Shown here: in pieces, positions 3,224-7,671 of the stretch | Numbering within the stretch: position 1 is the stretch's first letter | Layout of the letters: each line of letters opens with the position of its first letter | Assembly: GCA_020356305.1 (NCBI GenBank) | Contig: CP070636.1 | Span: 1,493,928 to 1,501,598 of the forward strand | Reading direction: 5' to 3' | DNA: 7,671 bases | Source: Candidatus Bathyarchaeota archaeon | GTDB taxonomy: Archaea; Thermoproteota; Bathyarchaeia; Bathyarchaeales; Bathyarchaeaceae | Notes under the pieces: generated by a model | What the model was told of the DNA's origin: nothing | Database searches by the model: none | Seen by the model: only the letters and a program-made list of their open reading frames with translations | Program-made: the position numbers and the translations under genes

Positions 3224-4530
3224 GAACATGCGCGCACTAGAGCGCATGCTCCAAAGGGTTTTCTAAAGCTTTTCCCTGCATATTTCGCGTTGCTCCCCAG
3301 TTCTTCTTCTATTCTAAGCAACTGATTGTATTGGGCGGTTCTTTCGCTCCTACAGGGCGCCCCGGTCTTGATTTGTCCAGCATTCACCCCAACGGTGACA
3401 TCTGCCAGCCATGTGTCCTCCGTTTGTCCTGATCGTTCAGAAACTTGCACGCCATAGTCATTTCGAAATGCGAGGTGAGCTGCATCTAAGGCTTCGCTGA
3501 GAGTTCCTATCTGATTAACCTTCAATAGAAGGGCGTTCGCAGCTCCCAGCTTGATTCCTTCTTTCAATCGCTTGACGTTTGTAGTAAAGAGGTCATCGCC
3601 AACTATCTGAATCCCAAGTTTCTTCGTCAACTCAGCGAATCCTTTGAAGTCTTCTTGTTCTAAAGGATCTTCAATCGATTGAACAGGATACGCTGACATC
3701 AAGTCCTCGTACAATTCCACTAGGTTCCCTGTGGTCATCTCTTTTCCCATTATGATGTACCTCTTTTTTCGCTTGTCATAAAGGTGACTGGCGGCAACAT
3801 CCAGCCCAAGCACGAACTCGTTATCGTATCCGAGTTCCTCTATTGCCTTTAACTCTGCATCAAAGGCTTCTCTGGGATCTTTCATGCCCAAAGGAGTGTA
3901 TCCTCCTTCATCTGCAACGTTGAGAGAGTGTCTACCCCATTTTTTAGCTAAGATCTTTCCAAGTTCATAGTAGACTTCGGCGCCGATCTCTATGGCCTCT
4001 GAAAATGTATTGGCGCCCACAGGCATCACGATGTGTTCCTGAAAATCAAGCTCTGTTGCAGCAAGTTTTCCTCCGTTTATGAGGTTCAAAAATGGAACTG
4101 GCAGGATATGAGCACGAGGTCCGCCGATTTTTTGGTAGAGCGGAATTCCCATGGCTTTGGCCGCGGCCTTCGCAACGGCAAGGGATACGCCGACGATTGC
4201 GTTGGCTCCCAGCTTTGATTTGTTTTCAGTTCCATCAAGTTCTATCATTAACTCATCGATTTCTCTCTGTTTTCTCGCGTCTCTTCCCTTCAATGCAGGA
4301 CCTATGATTTCACTCGCGTTCTTAACAGCCTTGAGAACACCTTTCCCCTTATATCTGTCTCCACCGTCCCTAAGTTCGAAGGCTTCGTGTCTCCCTGTGG
4401 ATCGACCGCTTGGAACATCAGATCTTCCTAAGCATCCGCCACTAGTCCACACCTCGACCTCTACCGTTGGCTCTCCTCTGCAATCAAGGATTTCTCTAGC
4501 TCGAACTTCTTTTATCTCAAACCTTTCCAA
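3220..4530 (-). CDS. eno: Enolase (phosphopyruvate hydratase), variant active site
   Basis: A 436-residue protein of normal enolase length. Enolase interconverts 2-phosphoglycerate and phosphoenolpyruvate in the cytoplasm. Present are the SGRSTG loop (41-46), Glu165, ADEGGY with Glu208, the metal ligands Asp244, Glu287 (SIEDP) and Asp312 (GDDLF), Lys337 (LLLKVNQIG), Arg366-Ser367 and Lys388 (GQIKTG). Two usual histidines are replaced: the mobile-loop NGGxHA reads NGGKLA (Leu156), and SHRSGETED reads SERSGQTED (Glu365). In yeast numbering these are H159 and H373. Start TTG 4530 has GAGGGG 9 nt upstream. It lies 25 bp after the glycerate kinase gene on the same strand, so both are likely co-transcribed. 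The tail after KPFGA is non-conserved and overlaps a hairpin. It may be an ordinary archaeal variant enolase or a paralogue with another substrate. Confidence 0.9.
   Translation of the reverse strand: MERFEIKEVRAREILDCRGEPTVEVEVWTSGGCLGRSDVPSGRSTGRHEAFELRDGGDRYKGKGVLKAVKNASEIIGPALKGRDARKQREIDELMIELDGTENKSKLGANAIVGVSLAVAKAAAKAMGIPLYQKIGGPRAHILPVPFLNLINGGKLAATELDFQEHIVMPVGANTFSEAIEIGAEVYYELGKILAKKWGRHSLNVADEGGYTPLGMKDPREAFDAELKAIEELGYDNEFVLGLDVAASHLYDKRKKRYIIMGKEMTTGNLVELYEDLMSAYPVQSIEDPLEQEDFKGFAELTKKLGIQIVGDDLFTTNVKRLKEGIKLGAANALLLKVNQIGTLSEALDAAHLAFRNDYGVQVSERSGQTEDTWLADVTVGVNAGQIKTGAPCRSERTAQYNQLLRIEEELGSNAKYAGKSFRKPFGACALVRACS
3227..3248. terminator. Inverted repeat CATGCGC / GCGCATG at the convergent gene end
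   Basis: Perfect 7-bp arms with an 8-nt loop, starting 4 bp after the plus-strand stop and lying within the last codons of enolase. It could act as a two-way 3'-end hairpin. No T-run follows directly, so termination is only a suggestion. Confidence 0.35.
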
Positions 4531-4555
4531 TTCTAGTTGCCCCTCTGATACATCT

Positions 4556-5923
4556 TTATCTTTGGTCTTCTGAAATAACTATTACGTTGAGATCCATTAC
4601 ATTTGTTCCGGTTTGTCCCGTGATTATAGCGTCTCCAAGTTCCCTTAATACGAAGGAAGAGTTGTGGTGCATCAAGTTTTCATATATGTCTATGTCTTTT
4701 TCTTTCGCCCTTTTCATCGTGTACCCGTCAGCGATCCCTCCTGCTATATCTGTGGGGCCATCGGTGCCGTCAGTGTCTAAGGCCGCGATCAATATGTTCT
4801 TGCTTCCAGCGATCTTCGAGGCGAAGCCCAAAGCGAGCTCTTGACTCGGACCGCCTACGCCAGATTGCTCTTTGATCGTTACCGTTGTTTCTCCGCCTGC
4901 TATGAGCACACAGGGCGGTTTAAAGGGCCTACCTTTTTCCTCTATCTCTTTCGCGATCCCCGCCAAGACAATGCCCGCCTCTCTGCTCTCCCCCTCTAAA
5001 ACCGTGGACAAGATCAATGAGTTAAATCCATAGTCCTCAGCTCTTTTTTTCGCGGCTTCACATGCAAGTTCATTGTTGGCTAATACCACGTCATGTATCT
5101 TCAAACTTTGAAAATCCTGAGGCTTGGGCGTCTCTAAACGAGGGTCAGTCAAACCTTTTTCGAGGTGTTCCTTCACAGAAACGGGAATGCTTCTCCATAG
5201 GTTATGTTTTCTAAGAACGTGCGTTGCATCCTGAAAGGTAGTTGTATCTGGAACAGTTGGACCCCAAGGGAGACCTGCTACCTCATCTATAACAATGAGG
5301 TTCATTGCTTCGGCTGGATGAATGTACATGGCAAGTCTTCCGCCTTTTATGGCCGAAATATGCTTTCTAACAGTGTTTATTTCGTCTATTGCTGCCCCAG
5401 ATTTCAGGAGAAGATCGGTTACTTTCCTTTTGTCTTCCAAGCTTATTCCTTCAGCGGGTAAGGGCATCAGGGCTGAGGCGCCACCAGTTATGCAAGCGAA
5501 GACAAGGTCTCCTTCTTCTGCTTCCTTGGCTATGTCCACAATCTCCTTTGCTCCCTCAAAGCCTATGCCATTCGGCATTGGATGTCCAGATTCTCTGACC
5601 GTTACATGTTTCAACCTACGCTTTTCGCCGCTCTTAACGTTGATCGCTCCTCTTTTGATTCGATCTCCCAAAATCTCGTCTAACGCTTGTGCTATGGGAA
5701 ACGTAGCCTTTCCTGCACCCACCACGTAGATGTTTGCCAATTTTGAAAGGTCGTAGCTTAGGTCGGAGACAAACAGTCTTCTCTCGTTTTCGATGCGAAC
5801 AAGCTTCTTTGTAACCTCGTAGGGGTTCACCGCCTTTAGGGCATGTTCAATCACATCTAGGGCAACTTCTCTTGCTCTCCTGCCGCAACGAGAAAGCAGC
5901 TGATCCCTGTTCCTTATCTGCAT
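4556..5923 (-). CDS. gckA: Glycerate 2-kinase, MOFRL/GckA family
   Basis: A 455-residue protein with the DUF4147 N-terminal domain and the C-terminal MOFRL domain. The family phosphorylates D-glycerate with ATP to 2-phosphoglycerate. Visible marks: VVGAGKA (67-73, Lys72 corresponding to the essential lysine of the Thermotoga enzyme), ESGHPMPN (111-118), TGGASAL (146-152), KHISAIKGGRLA (187-198), GPTVPD (221-226), AGGETTV (342-348), DGTDGPTDIAGG (385-396) and GQTGTNVMDL (436-445). Deviations: the usual SDVxGDD before the GPTVPD motif reads IDEVAGLPW, and GGRNQE reads GGPSQE. Start ATG 5923 has GTGAG five bases upstream. It leads the operon with enolase, which would use its product. This supports a glycerate-to-phosphoenolpyruvate branch, as in non-phosphorylative or semi-phosphorylative sugar degradation or serine/glycine turnover. 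Confidence 0.9.
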   Translation of the reverse strand: MQIRNRDQLLSRCGRRAREVALDVIEHALKAVNPYEVTKKLVRIENERRLFVSDLSYDLSKLANIYVVGAGKATFPIAQALDEILGDRIKRGAINVKSGEKRRLKHVTVRESGHPMPNGIGFEGAKEIVDIAKEAEEGDLVFACITGGASALMPLPAEGISLEDKRKVTDLLLKSGAAIDEINTVRKHISAIKGGRLAMYIHPAEAMNLIVIDEVAGLPWGPTVPDTTTFQDATHVLRKHNLWRSIPVSVKEHLEKGLTDPRLETPKPQDFQSLKIHDVVLANNELACEAAKKRAEDYGFNSLILSTVLEGESREAGIVLAGIAKEIEEKGRPFKPPCVLIAGGETTVTIKEQSGVGGPSQELALGFASKIAGSKNILIAALDTDGTDGPTDIAGGIADGYTMKRAKEKDIDIYENLMHHNSSFVLRELGDAIITGQTGTNVMDLNVIVISEDQR

Positions 5924-6021
5924 AGGAGCTCACGGCATGTTCTTTGAGAGAAGATTATGACATACCGATTCTTTTCCTTTGCCATTTTGAAATACGGCCA
6001 ATAGAACTCAGGCAATGCGAG

Positions 6022-6059
6022 AACGTACATCTTCGGAGGAAGACTGAGCTAAGTACGTT
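6022..6059. promoter_or_regulatory. Nested inverted repeat between divergent genes
   Basis: Outer arms AACGTAC (6022-6028) and GTACGTT (6053-6059) are perfect. Between them a second perfect hairpin, TCTTC-GGAG-GAAGA, occupies 6030-6043. The structure lies in the 190-bp gap between gckA (leftward) and the ferredoxin-domain gene (rightward), just before the box A of the latter. A regulator operator is the simplest reading. It is too far from gckA to be in its leader unless transcription starts about 100 bp upstream. Confidence 0.45.
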
Positions 6060-6071
6060 GAGAGAAAAAGC

Positions 6072-6079
6072 AAATAAAA
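6072..6079 (+). promoter_or_regulatory. Box A (AAATAAAA) of the gene at 6114
   Basis: An AT-rich TATA element about 38 bp before TTG 6114, predicting a leader of roughly 12 nt. Confidence 0.5.
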
Positions 6080-6113
6080 CGTTGAGTCATAACAACAGCC
6101 GTGGCGAGAGCTA

Positions 6114-6575
6114 TTGAGACTTGTTGAGACATGGGTTAAAGCGCCATTTTTGAAAGAGGCCTCTCTGCTTCTAATTAGCAAATGTGCTCAAGATGTCTTT
6201 CCTGACGTATATGACGAGTTTGCGAAGGGCCGTGTCGTCCTGACCAGCTGCCCAGAAGTAGAGAATGCTGGAACAATAATGGGCAAGCTAGCTTCCATGC
6301 TGACATGTTCGAATCCAAGCGACGTTACGGTGTTGACTATGGAGGGTTCCCCCCACTGTTTGATACTTCACTTCGCGGCAAACGCAGCTGTTTTCACGAC
6401 AAAGTCAAACGTTCCAATAAGTCACTTTGTGGTTCTTGAAAGAAAAGCCATTGAGGTGAGTCCAGAGAGTGTCAGGGTTGCCAGATATCTGCACCTCGTG
6501 GAAAAGTGCATTCAGAGGTGTCCTGAAGTGCTGGAAGACTTGAGTCGTCACAGCCTTGAGCACAGTTGTGGTTAA
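6114..6575 (+). CDS. Ferredoxin-associated cysteine domain protein (stand-alone), function unknown
   Basis: A 153-residue protein starting MRLVETWVKAPFLKEASLLL. It contains ISKCAQDVFPDVYDEF (21-36), KGRVVLTSCPEVEN (38-51), SDVTVLTMEGSPHC (69-82) and a C-terminal helix with Cys132, Cys136 and Cys152. This order recalls the domain joined to 4Fe-4S ferredoxins in many archaea and anaerobic bacteria, which reads DCTAFVYPDFHRDF, then KGR-LLIGCPKLDD, then VVRMEVPCC (family knowledge). Here the ferredoxin CxxCxxC motifs are absent and the paired Cys of MEVPCC is PHC, so Fe-S binding is uncertain. The TTG 6114 start is the first after an in-frame stop at 6090; GAGAG precedes it. It converges on dtdA, overlapping by TTAA. 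It has no evident partner. Confidence 0.65.
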   Translation: MRLVETWVKAPFLKEASLLLISKCAQDVFPDVYDEFAKGRVVLTSCPEVENAGTIMGKLASMLTCSNPSDVTVLTMEGSPHCLILHFAANAAVFTTKSNVPISHFVVLERKAIEVSPESVRVARYLHLVEKCIQRCPEVLEDLSRHSLEHSCG

Positions 6576-7387
6576 GCTTTTTCTATGGAAACTCCGATCT
6601 TATTCAGCGTCGCCATCAATCTTTCTTTGTCTGAGCCCTTAATCCCCTTCCAATCAAGGATCACCGACTCGACGCTTTCAACGGTTCTCTCCACACATTG
6701 CCTGAGTATCCCAGCGTCGACCTTTGGAACAGCGTATTTTGGGATTATGTGACCAAAGGCTGTTGGAGTGCGAAGGGCCATTCTTGTGAACTTCTCGTTG
6801 TAGTGGGGTCCACCTATCCCCAAGACAGCAGTGTACCTTGACTCTTTGGCAACAGCAGCCACTACAGCTCTAGCCACCGCCTCCGCCGCTCTCTGGTTCC
6901 TCCACTGCTTCAGCGAACTGCCCAGCTCCACGAACATTGTAGGCACGTCTAGAGACGGACCGTGATGGGTGCACTCGTACGAAACTTCGTATTCGAGTTT
7001 CATCTCTTGCTTTGCTGTTGCCATTTCCAAAAGAGCGTTTCTCATGGCGCTTGCTGGAGAAATGGATACTTTCCTTGGGCTTCCGCCCAGCTCCGCCTCT
7101 GCGAGGTTGCCTGGGGTGTGAACTGAGAGAGTGGGACGTCCACTGACGCTGCGGTGTTTAGATATGAAGACCAGCAGTTGGGGGCGAAAAAATTTGGTGA
7201 TGAACTGTGTGTTAACGATTTCTTCATTAACGAAAACAAGTTTAACCTCTAGGTTCTGCATTTTCCTCGAATACACGGGGTTTCGATGGAACATCTCTTC
7301 ACTTTTCTCAAAGTTGTGATGGCCAATCAACTGTTTGGCAATGCTCATGCCAGCAGCATCCTCAGTTGAAGCCACGACCAAGATCAT
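6572..7387 (-). CDS. dtdA: D-aminoacyl-tRNA deacylase, archaeal/plant type
   Basis: A 271-residue protein matching the DtdA (GEK1, DTD2) family, which hydrolyses D-aminoacyl-tRNA to free tRNA and D-amino acid, protecting translation from misacylation; the enzyme uses zinc (family knowledge). Motifs seen: the N-terminal strand MILVVASTEDAAGMSIAKQL, SKHRS (76-80), SVHTPGN (88-94), ECTHHGPS (138-145), GIGGPHY (190-196) and FGHIIPKYA (211-219). The histidines and Cys139 in these motifs are plausible metal or catalytic ligands. Start ATG 7387 has GTGAG just before it. A TTTAATCT element at 7426-7433 is a possible box A. Stops of this gene and of the convergent gene share TTAA. Length is normal and the gene looks intact. 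Confidence 0.93.
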   Translation of the reverse strand: MILVVASTEDAAGMSIAKQLIGHHNFEKSEEMFHRNPVYSRKMQNLEVKLVFVNEEIVNTQFITKFFRPQLLVFISKHRSVSGRPTLSVHTPGNLAEAELGGSPRKVSISPASAMRNALLEMATAKQEMKLEYEVSYECTHHGPSLDVPTMFVELGSSLKQWRNQRAAEAVARAVVAAVAKESRYTAVLGIGGPHYNEKFTRMALRTPTAFGHIIPKYAVPKVDAGILRQCVERTVESVESVILDWKGIKGSDKERLMATLNKIGVSIEKA

Positions 7388-7425
7388 ATCTCACGTCTTC
7401 CCAACACTGTTGAGGAAAACTTGCA

Positions 7426-7433
7426 AGATTAAA
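7426..7433 (-). promoter_or_regulatory. Possible box A (TTTAATCT) of dtdA
   Basis: An AT-rich element on the minus strand about 42 bp before ATG 7387, giving a predicted leader near 17 nt. It resembles the TTAAATCT elements elsewhere in the window. Confidence 0.45.
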
Positions 7434-7456
7434 GTTTCCACAAAAGTTCCTACCCT

Positions 7457-7472
7457 CTGGCGATATCGCCAG
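7457..7472. promoter_or_regulatory. Perfect 16-bp palindrome CTGGCGATATCGCCAG
   Basis: Eight perfectly matched bases on each side with no spacer. It lies about 24 bp upstream of the proposed dtdA box A, where a dimeric regulator could bind. No repeat of it is seen elsewhere in the window. Confidence 0.6.
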
Positions 7473-7547
7473 CGGCCCATCATCTTATTTTTATGCGTTC
7501 GTAAGATATTTCTCACGGTTGAAATGTAATTTAGGAAGGATATGCGT

Positions 7548-7649
7548 ATGAAAAAGCCAGAGTTTGTATTTTTAGTTAATGCATGCATGCATGAATATTT
7601 TACGTGCGTGCAGAAGACATATTTTCCACGAATTTTTGTATTAGCTTAA
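7548..7649 (+). CDS. Possible 33-residue ORF (weak)
   Basis: From ATG 7548 the frame reads MKKPEFVFLVNACMHEYF, then TCVQKTYFPRIFVLA, and stops at 7647-7649. GGAAGGA lies 7 nt upstream, an unusually good ribosome site, and a TATA-like TTATTTTTAT lies at 7484-7493. No family is recognised and part of the frame is made by the ATGC tandem run. It may be a chance frame. Confidence 0.22.
   Translation: MKKPEFVFLVNACMHEYFTCVQKTYFPRIFVLA
7579..7593. repeat. ATGC tandem run
   Basis: Three and three-quarter copies of the self-complementary tetramer ATGC between genes. It may be a slippage-prone microsatellite. Confidence 0.6.
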
Positions 7650-7671
7650 TCGCAATTAGAGCGAACATGGG

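Noticed and set aside
4151..4573. A 140-residue plus-strand open frame opposite enolase
   Set aside because: It is rich in Ser, Pro and Leu and has no motif. It mirrors the conserved enolase coding strand.
5322..5729. A 135-residue plus-strand frame opposite glycerate kinase
   Set aside because: It is the antisense of conserved GckA motifs, without a ribosome site or family likeness.
7391..7588. A 65-residue minus-strand frame upstream of dtdA
   Set aside because: It passes through the 16-bp palindrome and the ATGC run, has no motif and occupies the dtdA promoter.
7667..7671. A possible gene start at the right edge (ATGGG)
   Set aside because: Only five bases are visible, so nothing can be supported.

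Overview
This window is most likely a chromosomal piece of an archaeon, probably a TACK-group lineage such as Bathyarchaeia or a relative. The evidence is two tRNA genes whose anticodon stems are interrupted by tiny introns with bulge-helix-bulge splice motifs, an archaeal-type D-aminoacyl-tRNA deacylase (DtdA/GEK1), and box A (TATA) elements such as TTAAATCT placed for leaderless or short-leader mRNAs. TTG and GTG starts are common. The placement is inference; no rRNA is present.

Layout. 1-615 (minus): a flavin/pyridoxamine-oxidase-fold protein followed by the start of a MarR-family regulator, overlapping as GTGA. Upstream of this pair lies a three-copy 15-bp AT-rich tandem repeat. 617-914 (minus): a tRNA-Leu(CAG) with a 19-nt intron; reading out of its 3' end is a decayed fragment resembling the core-binding domain of a tyrosine integrase. 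1080-1421 (minus): an Mth938-like (DUF498) protein. 1754-1915 (plus): a 51-53-residue protein with four cysteines, probably a zinc ribbon. 2009-2107: a possible structured RNA. 2302-2490 (minus): a small protein recalling the AbrB/SpoVT fold. 2861-2951 (plus): a tRNA-Gly(UCC) with a 12-nt intron and encoded CCA. 3020-3223 (plus): an uncertain small ORF.

3220-5923 (minus) is a two-gene operon: a MOFRL-type glycerate 2-kinase followed 25 bp later by an enolase. Together they could convert glycerate to 2-phosphoglycerate and then phosphoenolpyruvate. However, both proteins differ from family motifs at informative places. In the enolase the two active-site histidines appear as Leu156 and Glu365. 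In the kinase the usual GDD and GGRNQE motifs are changed. 6114-6575 (plus): a cysteine-containing protein resembling the domain attached to some archaeal 4Fe-4S ferredoxins. 6572-7387 (minus): dtdA. The right end holds a perfect 16-bp palindrome and a weak 33-codon ORF.

The strongest unusual signals are the two introns at the same non-canonical tRNA position 29/30, the enolase/kinase pair with altered motifs, three identical TGCGCGCGCG decamers found only between genes, the 15-bp promoter repeats, and the integrase relic at tRNA-Leu. I do not see a CRISPR array, an insertion sequence or a clear new defence system.
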